From NCBI GenBank assembly GCA_003054655.1, contig QAYZ01000013.1, forward strand, positions 186,001 to 250,000: a stretch of DNA of 64,000 nt. The letters run 5' to 3'. Shown here in pieces: positions 27,900-38,760 of the stretch (positions are counted from its first letter, which is position 1; each line of letters starts with the position of its first letter). The position numbers and the translations under genes were made by a program. The DNA comes from Spartobacteria bacterium LR76 (lineage in GTDB: Bacteria; Verrucomicrobiota; Verrucomicrobiia; Chthoniobacterales; Terrimicrobiaceae). Under the pieces are notes generated by a model. That model had not been told where the DNA came from. It worked only from the letters and a program-made list of their open reading frames with translations, and searched no databases.

Positions 27900-28649
27900 T
27901 CAAATATCGGCCATTCCGCCGTCGGAGAGCAGATCGATGCCGGTGGAATAGCTGCTGTCACTCGACGCGAGAAACAGCGCCGCTGCGGCAATCTCCTCCG
28001 AGCGGCCCAGGCGGCCGAGGGGCGTCATCTCGGCGAGGCCGGCCTTCGTGGCGTCGGCTTCCTCCTTGCTCTTGTGCTGACCATCGAGGATCGGCGTGTC
28101 GATCGGCCCGGGGCTGAGGCTGTTGACCCGGATGCCGCGGCCCTTCAACTCCGCCGCCCAGGTACGGACAAACGAACGCACCGCCGCCTTGGTGGCGGAA
28201 TACACCGACGCACCGGGGAAGCCGAGGTACTGTACGACGGACGCCACCACCACGATCGCCCCGCCATCCCGCAGCAGAGGCAGCGCCTTTTGCGTGGTGA
28301 AGAGAACGCCCCGGACATTGATGTCGAAGATCTTGTCGTAGTGTTCGACCGTTATCTCGCCCAGAGGAGCAAACTCGGCGATTCCCGCATTGGCGACAAT
28401 GATGTCCAGCGCGCCTTTCTCGGCTTTCACCCGCTCATAGAGGCGGTCGAGGTCCTCGAGCTTCGCGACGTCGCTCTGCACGGCGGTGACGTTCTTCCCG
28501 ATGGCCGCCACGGCCTTGTCGAGTTCCGCCTGCCTGCGGCCGGTGATGAAGACGTACGCGCCCTCTTCCACAAACTTCTGTGCGATGGCGAGCCCGATTC
28601 CGCTGCTGCCGCCCGTTACCACTGCGATTTTTCCGTCGAGTTTTGACAT
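27900..28649 (-). CDS. Short-chain dehydrogenase/reductase
   Basis: 249 residues of a classical SDR. Cofactor motif TGGSSGIGLAIA at residues 12-23, IVANAGIAEF, catalytic Tyr and Lys in YSATKAA with the upstream Ser in VVVASVVQYLG, and SPGPIDTPI. The GRR following the second strand suggests NADP(H). Substrate unknown. It is preceded by an AT-rich region with a GTTC-N9-GAAC dyad and likely has its own promoter; it follows the RNase E/G terminator. Confidence 0.9.
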   Translation of the reverse strand: MSKLDGKIAVVTGGSSGIGLAIAQKFVEEGAYVFITGRRQAELDKAVAAIGKNVTAVQSDVAKLEDLDRLYERVKAEKGALDIIVANAGIAEFAPLGEITVEHYDKIFDINVRGVLFTTQKALPLLRDGGAIVVVASVVQYLGFPGASVYSATKAAVRSFVRTWAAELKGRGIRVNSLSPGPIDTPILDGQHKSKEEADATKAGLAEMTPLGRLGRSEEIAAAALFLASSDSSYSTGIDLLSDGGMADI

Positions 28650-28670
28650 GGGTTTTATTGATTAATTCTA

Positions 28671-28691
28671 TTGTTCGGTATTTTTGAACTA
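28671..28691. promoter_or_regulatory. Dyad upstream of the SDR gene
   Basis: TTGTTC, 9 bases, GAACTA: GTTC-N9-GAAC is perfect and one outer base differs. It sits 22-42 bases before the SDR ATG in an AT-rich patch, as an operator would. Related GTTC half-sites occur before the ArsR-type gene (27405-27414). Confidence 0.45.
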
Positions 28692-28726
28692 TTAAACCGA
28701 AAACGACCCCGGTCAATGGCTATTTC

Positions 28727-28760
28727 AGAAAACAAAACGGGCAGGCGCGAAGCCTGCCCG
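28727..28760 (-). terminator. Intrinsic terminator of the mre-mrdA-RNase E/G operon
   Basis: CGGGCAGGC and GCCTGCCCG (28738-28760) with a 5-base loop, followed on the minus strand by TTTTGTTTT. Lies 29 bases beyond the RNase E/G stop. Confidence 0.9.
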
Positions 28761-28789
28761 TCCTGGAAAAATGAGACCGTTCCTCCCGG

Positions 28790-30370
28790 CTACGGCTTGA
28801 TCTCGGCGCCGGTGACGGCATTGGTGATGATGAATTTCTCCGGGTGGAAGGTCGGATCGGCACGGAAGCTGAGGCGTCCGGCGTAGCGGCGCTCGATGTC
28901 GACGAGAAGTTCCTCGTCTTCGTTGCGCAGACGGTTGAGGAGGTCGGGATGCACGATGACCTTGATCTCGTGCACGCTCTCCTGGTTCTGCCGCATCACG
29001 GTATGCAGGGTGCGCTGAAGCTCGACGCTCATCGTCATGGGACTCTTGATCAAGCCCTTGCCGCCGCAATGCGGACACGGCACGAACTGCGTGCTGGCGA
29101 GGCTTTCCGCCGCGCGCTGGCGGGTCATCTCCATGAGGCCGAGCTGCGAGATCGGAAGCACGTGGGTGCGGGCCTTGTCGCGCTTCAGGCGCTCCTTGAT
29201 GCGCTGGTAGACGGACTGCTGGTCCTTGCGGCTCTTCATGTCGATGAAGTCCGCAATGATGATGCCGCCGATGTTGCGCAGGCGCATCTGGCGGCAAATC
29301 TCGTCCGCCGCCTCGAGGTTGGTCTGGAGGATGGTCTTCTCCATGTCCTTCGACCCCTTGTTGCGGCCCGTATTCACGTCGACCGCGATGAGCGCCTCGG
29401 TTTCGTCGATCACGATATAGCCGCCACACGGCAGCCAGACTTGACGATGAAAGGCCGCGTCGATCTGGGACTGGACACCGAAGCAATCGAAAATCGGCTG
29501 GGTGCCCGTGTAGAGCTGCACACGCTTGCGGGCGCGCTTGGAGATCTGGCCGACCAGATTCTGCATCCGCTCAAAGGCCTTCTGGTCATCGACCATGATG
29601 GAATCCACATCGTCGGTGAGGAAATCGCGCACGGTACGGTCGATGAGGTCGCTCTCGGCATACAGGCAGGCCGGAGCCGGAAGCTCCTCCATGCCGCGCT
29701 GAATCTCCGCCCATTGCTCAAGAAGCAGGCTGAGATCGCGGACGAAATAGCGGGCGCGCTGGCCCTGGCCCACGGTGCGCATGATGACGCCCATGCCCTC
29801 CGGAATATCGAGCTCCTGGAGGATCTTGCGCAGGCGCTCGCGCTCCTTGGGGTCGTCGATCTTGCGCGAGATGCCGCACTGTTCATTGAACGGCATGAGC
29901 ACGAGATAGCGGCCGGCCAGACTCACGTCGGTGGTGATGCGGGGACCCTTCGTACCGATGGGACCCTTTTTCACCTGCACGAGGATGTCCGAGCCGACCG
30001 GGTAGATGTTCGGCACGTCCTTGTGCGTGATCTTCTGCTTCTTCTGGTTGTTCTTGCCGCCGCCGCGGCTCACGGCTTCCACGCCGCTGTCGAGCGCCGC
30101 CGGGATGGCGTCCCAGAATTGCAGGAACGCGTTTTTCTCGAAGCCGATATCGACGAACATCGCCTTGATGCCCGGCTCGATGTTGCGCACCTTGCCCTTG
30201 TAGATCGCGCCGACGATGTTTCGGTCGGATTCGCGTTCCGTGGTCAGTTCCTCAAGGCGGTTGTCCTCGAGGAGAGCGACTCGCTTCTCAAGGCGTTCGC
30301 AGTTGACGATGAGTTTAATTCCGGTGCTCTTCTTGCCTAGGCCCAAGATTCTTTTGACTGTTTCGATCAT
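28790..30370 (-). CDS. Ribonuclease E/G family endoribonuclease
   Basis: 526 residues, the length of RNase G. The S1 domain contains GAIYKGKVRNIEPGIKAMFV and GFEKNAFLQF. The catalytic DNase I-like part has VDVNTGR and IIIADFIDM, and the zinc link is CPHCGGKG (near residue 430). There is no long C-terminal scaffold, so it is nearer RNase G than enterobacterial RNase E. It processes rRNA and mRNA. An insert rich in Gly, Asn and Lys (GGGKNNQKKQK) interrupts the S1 domain. Start ATG 30370 (MIETVKRIL); it is 63 bases after mrdA with no terminator, echoing the mre-rng linkage known elsewhere. Confidence 0.93.
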   Translation of the reverse strand: MIETVKRILGLGKKSTGIKLIVNCERLEKRVALLEDNRLEELTTERESDRNIVGAIYKGKVRNIEPGIKAMFVDIGFEKNAFLQFWDAIPAALDSGVEAVSRGGGKNNQKKQKITHKDVPNIYPVGSDILVQVKKGPIGTKGPRITTDVSLAGRYLVLMPFNEQCGISRKIDDPKERERLRKILQELDIPEGMGVIMRTVGQGQRARYFVRDLSLLLEQWAEIQRGMEELPAPACLYAESDLIDRTVRDFLTDDVDSIMVDDQKAFERMQNLVGQISKRARKRVQLYTGTQPIFDCFGVQSQIDAAFHRQVWLPCGGYIVIDETEALIAVDVNTGRNKGSKDMEKTILQTNLEAADEICRQMRLRNIGGIIIADFIDMKSRKDQQSVYQRIKERLKRDKARTHVLPISQLGLMEMTRQRAAESLASTQFVPCPHCGGKGLIKSPMTMSVELQRTLHTVMRQNQESVHEIKVIVHPDLLNRLRNEDEELLVDIERRYAGRLSFRADPTFHPEKFIITNAVTGAEIKP

Positions 30371-30433
30371 GAAAAAACGGAGGTTGGTCTCCACGGTGGG
30401 AGAAAAGGGTAATAAGGGGGGGCTGGGGGGAGT

Positions 30434-32698
30434 TCATCTGCTGCGGTTGGGGGAAGGATTTGATTCCTTTTTCTTTTTGTCCCCTCCGCGGAAGAAATTG
30501 AAGAATTTTTCCAAACCCGAGGGCTTGGCGTTCTGGCGATTGCGCACGCGGCCGCCTTCATCCGCTTCATCACGTACGCTCGGCGCAGCGGCCACCTGGC
30601 TTTCCTGGCCGCCCGAGGCATTGTCCGCCGTGCCGGTGTCCTGGTCGGCCGTGACCGTCGTGGCGGCCGGGATGTCCCGCCCGAAATCGACGCTGTCGAC
30701 GTGATTGAAATTCCCCACGGCCGGATCAAGCCATGCCACCAGCGGCGGCGGCGCCGGGGTCGGCGCAGCATCCGGGGCCGGGGGTTCCGCCGGAGTCTCC
30801 GGGGTCTTCTCCAAGGCAAAGGTGTCCTCAAGGATCTTGGCCGCGATCGGAGCGGCCACGCCGCCGCCGGACTGTGCGCCCTGCACCAGCACGCAGACCG
30901 CGTACTTGGGCGCTTCGTAGGGAGCGAAGCAGATGAACCACGTGTGGTTGTCCTTCACGCCATTGCGCCAGAACTGGGCGGTGCCTGTCTTGCCCGCGAC
31001 CTCGACGCCTTTGATCCGGGCCTTGCCCGCCGTACCGCCGCCTTCATTGACGACCTTGTCCATGCCGAGGCGGACCTTCTCGATCTGCTCGCGGGTCAGT
31101 CCGCCGTCCTTGATCAGGTCGGTGCGCACCCGGGCAGGCTCCTGCAGGACCACCTGTCCGTCCTGGGCCACAACCTTGTCGATGAGCCGGGGATAAAAAC
31201 AGATGCCGCCATTGGCCACAGTCGCAGCGATCATGGCCATCTGGATGGGCGAGGCCAGCACCATGCCCTGGCCGATGGAGGTATTGGCCGTATAGCCGCT
31301 CGACCAGCGCTCATTGGGGCTGATCTGGGCGAGATATTCCGGCCCCGGCAGGACACCCGGCGCCTCGCCCGAGAGCGGCAGGCCGGATTTTTGCCCGAGG
31401 CCGAGCATGTTGCCCATGGCCACGATGTTGTCGATGCCGGCAGCGTTGCCGTACTGATAGAAAAAGGCATTGCAGGAGTACTTCAGCGCATCAGCCAGGC
31501 GCAACGTCCCATGCGGAGGCAGATGCCTCGACGTCACCCAGCACATCATGTATTTATTGCCGTAGGTGACGCCGCCGGAACAGGTGAAGGACTTGTCGCC
31601 CACGCCCGCGCGGAGGCCGGCGAGACCGATCGGCACCTTGTAGGTGGACCCTGGCGCATACGCGCTGATGGCGCGGTTGAGCATCGGATTGGTCTCATCC
31701 TTGTTCAGCTCGATCCAGTCCTTCGCCGCGATGGAGGGGATGAATTTATTGGGATCGTAGGATGGCACGGAGGCCATCGCGAGGATGTCGCCGTTGTTCG
31801 GATCGATCACCACGGCGGCACCGCGGCCTACGGCGCGCAGGGCCTTCTCTGTGATGTACTGGATGCGCGCATCGATCGTCAGGTACACATTGGCACCCTG
31901 CTTCGGCTCCACGATCTCCACATCATTGCGCATGATCTGGCCCTTGGCATCGCGCTGGAGGATCTTCACCCCCGGCGTACCCTTGAGGTAATCGTTCATC
32001 GCCAGTTCGATCTGGGCCTTGCCCTCGGTATCCGGCTCGTAAAACTTGTATTTGTTGATGTCGGGCAGCTTGTCGAGGTTGTTGGGCGCGCCGACGTAAC
32101 CGAGCAAATGGGCGGCCAGTGAGCCGTAGACATACTGGCGCACGGGCTTCTTGGTCACGTTGACCCCGGGGAGGCCGAGATTGTTCTCGGAAAGCACGGC
32201 CATCTTCTCGAAGTCGAGATCCTGCATGTAGTTGAACGGGATCTCGCTCTTGTTGCGGAAGTGGATCTGGAGGCGCTTGGCATTGTAGTCCTGAGCGACG
32301 CCCAGCTCCTCCAGCCGGGGAATGATCTGCTCGGAGACGATGCGCGCCACGTCGGCCTCCTCCATGTCCTTGGGCATGTTGCGCACCGTGCCGCGATAGC
32401 GCACCTTGGGGACCTGATTGTTGTGAGTCCGACGATAGGCCGAGACCATGTCGGGCAGGTAAAAGTCGACGTCGAAGCTGGCCCGGTTCTGGACCAGCGG
32501 GATGCCATTGCGATCCAGGATCTCTCCTCGCACGGCGGGAATGCGTACCGTCACCCGCGAGGTGGACCCCGTCTTGGCCGTATACTCCGCTCCGTGGGCG
32601 ATCTGGACCATCCACAGGCGCGCCACGAGAGCAGAAAGCGCCAGCACGATGATGGCACCCACAAAGACAAAACGCAGAGCTGATCCCGTGCGCCTCAT
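30434..32698 (-). CDS. mrdA: Penicillin-binding protein 2 (transpeptidase)
   Basis: 754 residues. One N-terminal membrane anchor (about residues 10-28), a dimerisation region, then a transpeptidase domain with SxxK in APGSTYKVP (Ser near residue 349), SxN in KYSCNAFF and KTG in AGKTGTAQ. It cross-links side-wall peptidoglycan in the rod complex. The C-terminus is unusual: after the catalytic domain a tail of over 100 residues rich in Pro and Ala, then acidic and finally basic (GDKKKKESNPSPNRSR). Its ATG overlaps the mreD stop by 4 bases. rodA is not in the window. Confidence 0.94.
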   Translation of the reverse strand: MRRTGSALRFVFVGAIIVLALSALVARLWMVQIAHGAEYTAKTGSTSRVTVRIPAVRGEILDRNGIPLVQNRASFDVDFYLPDMVSAYRRTHNNQVPKVRYRGTVRNMPKDMEEADVARIVSEQIIPRLEELGVAQDYNAKRLQIHFRNKSEIPFNYMQDLDFEKMAVLSENNLGLPGVNVTKKPVRQYVYGSLAAHLLGYVGAPNNLDKLPDINKYKFYEPDTEGKAQIELAMNDYLKGTPGVKILQRDAKGQIMRNDVEIVEPKQGANVYLTIDARIQYITEKALRAVGRGAAVVIDPNNGDILAMASVPSYDPNKFIPSIAAKDWIELNKDETNPMLNRAISAYAPGSTYKVPIGLAGLRAGVGDKSFTCSGGVTYGNKYMMCWVTSRHLPPHGTLRLADALKYSCNAFFYQYGNAAGIDNIVAMGNMLGLGQKSGLPLSGEAPGVLPGPEYLAQISPNERWSSGYTANTSIGQGMVLASPIQMAMIAATVANGGICFYPRLIDKVVAQDGQVVLQEPARVRTDLIKDGGLTREQIEKVRLGMDKVVNEGGGTAGKARIKGVEVAGKTGTAQFWRNGVKDNHTWFICFAPYEAPKYAVCVLVQGAQSGGGVAAPIAAKILEDTFALEKTPETPAEPPAPDAAPTPAPPPLVAWLDPAVGNFNHVDSVDFGRDIPAATTVTADQDTGTADNASGGQESQVAAAPSVRDEADEGGRVRNRQNAKPSGLEKFFNFFRGGDKKKKESNPSPNRSR

Positions 32699-33252
32699 AC
32701 CCGACCTCCAAAACGAGCCCCGCGCCCATACTCGCCCGGGAGGAAATGCCGTACGGACTCCCAGGCCAGGTACACCAGAGGCGCGAGGGCGGCGGCGATG
32801 AGCCCCGGCCCGATGATACGCCAGAAGACCATCTCATTGAGCACGATCCCCTCCCGGCGGAAGCTGATCATCACGTACTGCAAAGCCAGGTACAGCGACG
32901 TACCCCCCACGGAAAGGCAGGTGTGAATCCACCAGCCGCCACGGAGAAAAGCGGGTTGAAACCCATGACACAGAAGCCCCAGCAACACAAAGTAGACGAT
33001 AGACCAGCCGAGGGCGATTTCAACCCGGCCCCCGACGATGTGGAGATTCATCAGATCCATGATGAACCCGGTGAAAACCGCCAGCGAGAGCATCGTCCAC
33101 GGGGAGTAGGCAATGGCGGCCAGGCAAAATAGCGCGGGCACCAGCAGCACATGCGCCCCGAGGAGCATGTGAATGGGGGGAATCAACTCCTGGACGACGA
33201 GGGCCAGGAAGATGCAGATCGCGAAGCTGATGCCGCCCAGGACGTCCTTCAT
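32695..33252 (-). CDS. mreD: Rod shape-determining protein MreD
   Basis: 185 residues with about five hydrophobic segments (for example ISFAICIFLALVVQELIPP and SIVYFVLLGLLCHGF). The sequence itself is weakly conserved; the assignment rests on size, topology and position between mreC and mrdA. GFIMDLMNLHIVGG is the usual DxxxxxxxG signature. Inner-membrane partner of MreC. Both ends overlap neighbours by 4 bases (ATGA). Confidence 0.88.
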   Translation of the reverse strand: MKDVLGGISFAICIFLALVVQELIPPIHMLLGAHVLLVPALFCLAAIAYSPWTMLSLAVFTGFIMDLMNLHIVGGRVEIALGWSIVYFVLLGLLCHGFQPAFLRGGWWIHTCLSVGGTSLYLALQYVMISFRREGIVLNEMVFWRIIGPGLIAAALAPLVYLAWESVRHFLPGEYGRGARFGGRV

Positions 33253-34058
33253 TTGGCTCCGACGATTACGAAGACATCTTCGACCATCGAAGTATCCACG
33301 GCGGGTTCGACGATGGCCCTCCCGTCGAGCGCACGCACCTGGAAACTTTTGACGACTCCGATGGGAATCCCCGACGGGAACACGCCGTTGCTTACCCCGG
33401 CGCTGTAAATCTTCTGGCCTGGCTGCAGGTTGGCCTGCTTGGAAAGGAAATCCATCTGGAGCAGCCCGGGGGTGTCGCTTTGCTGCACCCGTATGCCGGA
33501 GAGTATTCCCTGCTCCCGGCTGCCCTGCACCTTGCCCGCGACCTTGCAGGTCTCGTCGGTGATGAGGAGCACGATGGACTCGTTCTTGGCGACCGTGGTG
33601 GTCTTGCCGACGAGGCCCGCATCAGTCAAGACAGGCTCATCGACCTCGACGCCATCCTCGAAACCGCGGTTGATCTTGATCGTGCTCCACCACGTCGAGC
33701 CGTCGCGCGAAATGACCCGGGCCGGGAGCAGCTTGAAGACCGAGCGCTCGCGATACTCGAGCGCCTGGCGCAGCTTGTTGTTCTCGGCCTCGATGTCGCG
33801 GAGCAGTTGATTCTCCGTGCGCAGCTCCCGGTTTTCCACCGTCAGCCGGTTATACTCGGCCTCCAGCTCATCGAGGTTCTTCAACCCGGAACCCATTTCA
33901 CCGATCTGCCGCTGCACGGCGGAGCCGGTCTTGATGAACGGGGCGACGATGCCGAGGAAACCGGACTGCATCTTGTGCATCGCATCGGACCCGAGCGTCG
34001 AGAGCAGCACAGCTCCCGCCACGATCAGGAAAACGATAACAAGAAGCAGTCGATTCAT
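33249..34058 (-). CDS. mreC: Rod shape-determining protein MreC
   Basis: 269 residues. One N-terminal membrane segment (LLLVIVFLIVAGAVLLSTLG), a coiled coil around residues 60-105 (ELEAEYNRLTVENRELRTE), and the beta-domain with VISRDGSTWWSTIKINRG and GLVGKTTTVAKNES. It is the periplasmic scaffold linking MreB to PBP2. A 54-base gap separates it from mreB; mreD begins within its stop. Confidence 0.92.
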   Translation of the reverse strand: MNRLLLVIVFLIVAGAVLLSTLGSDAMHKMQSGFLGIVAPFIKTGSAVQRQIGEMGSGLKNLDELEAEYNRLTVENRELRTENQLLRDIEAENNKLRQALEYRERSVFKLLPARVISRDGSTWWSTIKINRGFEDGVEVDEPVLTDAGLVGKTTTVAKNESIVLLITDETCKVAGKVQGSREQGILSGIRVQQSDTPGLLQMDFLSKQANLQPGQKIYSAGVSNGVFPSGIPIGVVKSFQVRALDGRAIVEPAVDTSMVEDVFVIVGAK

Positions 34059-34112
34059 CGGGCGAATTTCCGGGATATGTCAGGCTGTTCGCTCGCGGGA
34101 GCGAGGAGGTCG

Positions 34113-35162
34113 TTAGTGGGCGGAATGGGAGCCCGTGTGCTCGTGAGAAGCCACCGCACGAAGGAAGCGGAGCTCCTCCAGCGCCTTGCCTGTTCCCTCG
34201 GCCACCGCGCTGAGCGGGTCCTCGGCGACGTGCACGGGCAGGCCGGTCTCCTCCTGGAGGAGACGGTCGAGGCCGCGCAGCAATGCGCCGCCGCCTGCGA
34301 GCACGAGACCGCGGTCGACAAGGTCGGCCGAAAGCTCGGGAGGGCATCGCTCAAGCGTGATGCGGACGGAGTCCACGATCGTCGAGATGGGTTCCAGAAG
34401 CGCTTCGCGCACTTCCTGCGAGGAAATGGTGATGGTTTTCGGGAGACCAGCCACGAGGTCGCGGCCCTTCACCTCCATGGTGTTCTCCTTCTCCAGCTTG
34501 TAGGCGGAGCCGATCTTGATCTTGATCTCCTCGGCGGTGCGCTCACCGATCATGAGGTTGTAGGCCCGCTTCATGTAGTTGATGATCGACTCATCGAGCT
34601 CATCGCCCGCCACGCGGACACTGCGGCTGAACACGATGCCGGAGAGCGAGATGAGCGCCACCTCGGTGGTGCCGCCGCCGATGTCGATGATCATGTTGCC
34701 CGCCGCATCCTGCACCGGGAGGCCGACGCCGATGGCTGCGGCCATGGGCTCCTCGATGAGGTAAACCTCACGGGCACCCGCACGGGTGGCGGAGTCCTTC
34801 ACCGCACGTTTCTCGACCTCCGTGATGCCGCTGGGGACAGCGATCACCACGCGGGGACGGACCATGCGGCGGCGGTTGTGCACCTTGCTGATGAAATGGC
34901 GCAACATGGCCTCCGTGATCTCGAAATCCGCGATCACACCGTCCTTGAGCGGACGGATGGCTACGATGTTGCCGGGCGTGCGGCCCAGCATGCGCTTGGC
35001 CTCGTCACCGACCGCGAGCACCTTTTTGGTGCCCTGCTGGACGGCAACCACGGAAGGTTCCCGAAGAACGATGCCGTGGTCCTTTACGTAAACGAGGGTG
35101 TTGGCGGTACCGAGATCGATACCGATGTCATTGGAGAAAAACCCGAGGACGTTATCAAACAT
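34113..35162 (-). CDS. mreB: Rod shape-determining actin homologue MreB
   Basis: 349 residues. Actin-fold motifs: [15 protein letters not shown] (phosphate 1), [14 protein letters not shown] (phosphate 2), [12 protein letters not shown] (adenosine). [13 protein letters not shown] is the connecting segment. It forms membrane-bound filaments guiding side-wall synthesis. The ATG at 35162 begins [11 protein letters not shown], an amphipathic N-terminus; a TTG at 35183 is open but less likely. The C-terminal tail is His-rich ([11 protein letters not shown]). It follows leuB after 112 bases, and a TTGACG at 35261-35266 may be the -35 of its own promoter, with a poor -10. Confidence 0.95.
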   Translation of the reverse strand: MFDNVLGFFSNDIGIDLGTANTLVYVKDHGIVLREPSVVAVQQGTKKVLAVGDEAKRMLGRTPGNIVAIRPLKDGVIADFEITEAMLRHFISKVHNRRRMVRPRVVIAVPSGITEVEKRAVKDSATRAGAREVYLIEEPMAAAIGVGLPVQDAAGNMIIDIGGGTTEVALISLSGIVFSRSVRVAGDELDESIINYMKRAYNLMIGERTAEEIKIKIGSAYKLEKENTMEVKGRDLVAGLPKTITISSQEVREALLEPISTIVDSVRITLERCPPELSADLVDRGLVLAGGGALLRGLDRLLQEETGLPVHVAEDPLSAVAEGTGKALEELRFLRAVASHEHTGSHSAH

Positions 35163-35274
35163 ATAAAAAGTGGTGAACGCCAACGGCGCAGGGCGCTTTC
35201 ATCGCCCGAGCACACCCCTCGCCGTAAGTGTTGCCGAAAATTGGGGTTGCGGAGGTTCTGCGTCAAGGCATTCC

Positions 35275-37090
<1,816 letters not shown>

Positions 37091-37094
<4 letters not shown>

Positions 37095-37837
37095 CGCACC
37101 AGACAGTCTAGCGGCGGAATATCATGCACAAGCTGAATCAAGCCATCCTGCCACCGGTTGCGCAAATCCTTCAAGTAGGGATGATCGTCCGGAAACGCCA
37201 TGCGGTGGCTCACCCGGAGGTCGCCCGCACGGTAACAAAACAGCTCAAAGGGCGTGCCGACCGAGAGATTGCTCTTCGCCGTCGAGTCGAGCGAGAGCAG
37301 CCCAAACTTCACCGCCTCGTGCAGCGGGGTGTCGTAGGTGAAGCCCCGGTCGAGGATGGGCTTCCCGTATTTCAACTCTCCGATCTGGAGAAAGGGCGAC
37401 TCCCTGCTGGCGTGGATGGCGTTGCCCTCGGCATAAACCTGGTAGATCTCCGGCGGCTGGGAGCCGATCTGCCCGCCCACGATGAGGTTGATATTGAAGT
37501 CCAGCCCGCCCTGCCGGAGCGCGTCGGCATCCAGGCGGCGCACCTCGCGGATGCGCTCCCCCACATAGCGGGCGGTCTCGTAAAGATTGTGCTGGTTCAT
37601 CAGGCAGCAGCCGCCGGCCTCCCCGGCCGCCCGCTCCATGTCCCGGTCGATGAAGGCCGAGACGGATTGCGTGATGGAGAGATTGCCGGAACTCAGGATG
37701 CACAGCACGCGATCGCCCTCTCGCTCGTAAATGCGCATCTTGGGATGCAGCGTGACATTGTCGATGCCCGCCGTGGTGCGCGAATCCGAGAGAAAAACCA
37801 GCCCTTCGCGACAGTGAAGGCTCAGGCAATACGTCAT
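37091..37837 (-). CDS. Anbu-type proteasome-like protease
   Basis: 248 residues of the Ntn-hydrolase fold, the Anbu (ancestral beta subunit) family related to HslV and the 20S beta subunit. After Met removal Thr1 would be the nucleophile (MTYCLSLHC); Asp17 (FLSDSRTTA) and a Lys at position 32 (HPKMRIY) complete the proteasome-like triad. LCILSSGNLSITQ and INLIVGGQIG match the family. Anbu usually lies in an operon with a circularly permuted ATP-grasp, an alpha-E and a transglutaminase-like protein; none is present. Here it sits between a holin-like membrane protein and trpF, overlapping each by 4 bases. Confidence 0.88.
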
Positions 37838-38253
37838 TTGATCACCCGGGCGCTGGCTCTTTTCATGCCCGCCGGGGCGGAGTGATGAGTGATCGCGTAG
37901 ATACGACCGTCACTGCCGCGGAAGAAGGAACTAAGCACCCAGCTCACGAGACTGATGATGATCGAGCCAAAGAACGCGCTCCAGAATCCATCCACACGAA
38001 AGGCGGGAACCATCGCCGCCACCATCATCAACAACAGGGCATTAACGACGAAAATGAAAAGCCCCATCGTAATGATGATCCAGGGGATGCTGAGCAACAG
38101 CAACACCGGTCGCACAAAGGCATTAATGATGCCCAGAAGGAGCGATGCACCGAGCAGCGAACCCCAGTTTCCGTAACTAATACCCGGGATAACATGAGCC
38201 GCGGCGAGCACCGCGACCGTCGTCACCAGCCATCTCAAAAGAAATGCGGCCAT
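37834..38253 (-). CDS. Phage holin family 4-like membrane protein (YvlD type)
   Basis: 139 residues with four hydrophobic segments. The pattern AAHVIPGISYGNWGSLLGASLLLGIINA and FVRPVLLLLSIPWIIITMGLF is typical of the Phage_holin_4_2 (YvlD) family, a membrane protein of bacteria with no proven lytic role. ATG 38253 is preceded by GGAG, though closely spaced; a TTG at 38301 is open. It is the first gene of the Anbu-trpF-leuB series, and its stop overlaps the Anbu ATG. Confidence 0.8.
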   Translation of the reverse strand: MAAFLLRWLVTTVAVLAAAHVIPGISYGNWGSLLGASLLLGIINAFVRPVLLLLSIPWIIITMGLFIFVVNALLLMMVAAMVPAFRVDGFWSAFFGSIIISLVSWVLSSFFRGSDGRIYAITHHSAPAGMKRASARVIK

Positions 38254-38346
38254 GGCTCCAAGGTATTTTAGCCATGAAATTTTTGAAGATTTATTTTGCA
38301 ACTCCCCCCACGCGCGAGGAAAACCGGATTCGTTAACGGAGGGAAT

Positions 38347-38727
38347 ATGTCAAAAGAGAAAAAGAAGGAAAAATCCCCGGAGCCTAAAAAGGCTAAAACG
38401 AAGAAGGCCACCGCCGCGGCTCCCGCACAGGCAGAACCGGCGGCGGCTCTGCCAAAGGCTGAAGCGACGCCCGCTGTCGTCGCGGAGGAATCCCCCAAGC
38501 CCAAGGCCCGCCCGAAACGCCCCGCTGCGCCCCGCCCGAAGAAAGAGACCGCCCCGGTCGAGGTCGTCATTTCGGTCGAGGAGATCAGCCTCCGCGCTTA
38601 CTTCATCTCGGAACGCCGCCGCCACCATGGCTGGCCAGGAGACGAACACTCCGACTGGGTGGAGGCAGAACGTCAGGTCCGGGAGGAAAAGACAAAACCG
38701 AAGAAAAAGTCGGTCAAAAAAACATGA
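38347..38727 (+). CDS. DUF2934 protein with Lys/Ala/Pro-rich N-terminus
   Basis: 126 residues. The first 75 are low complexity and strongly basic (MSKEKKKEKSPEPKKAKTKK, then Ala/Pro/Lys). The C-terminal part EEISLRAYFISERRRHHGW and GDEHSDWVEAERQV is the DUF2934 signature, a short domain of unknown function. A clean SD (GGAGGG, 38338-38343) lies just before the ATG. It might bind nucleic acid through its basic tail; that is inference. It ends 33 bases before the lipoprotein gene. Confidence 0.88.
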   Translation: MSKEKKKEKSPEPKKAKTKKATAAAPAQAEPAAALPKAEATPAVVAEESPKPKARPKRPAAPRPKKETAPVEVVISVEEISLRAYFISERRRHHGWPGDEHSDWVEAERQVREEKTKPKKKSVKKT

Positions 38728-38728
38728 A

Positions 38729-38751
38729 AACGCGTTTTCTCGCGTTATAAT
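38729..38751 (+). promoter_or_regulatory. TATAAT box and palindrome before the Cys-rich lipoprotein gene
   Basis: A perfect TATAAT at 38746-38751 ends 9 bases before the ATG at 38761, so the message would carry only about 3 leader bases. The adjoining AACGCG, 6 bases, CGCGTT is a perfect palindrome reaching the -10 box, fit for an operator. No recognisable -35 box. Confidence 0.55.
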
Positions 38752-38760
38752 ACGAACGTC

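Noticed and set aside
37834-38253. Holin-like protein as evidence of prophage
   Set aside because: The family is mostly chromosomal, and no other phage gene lies nearby.
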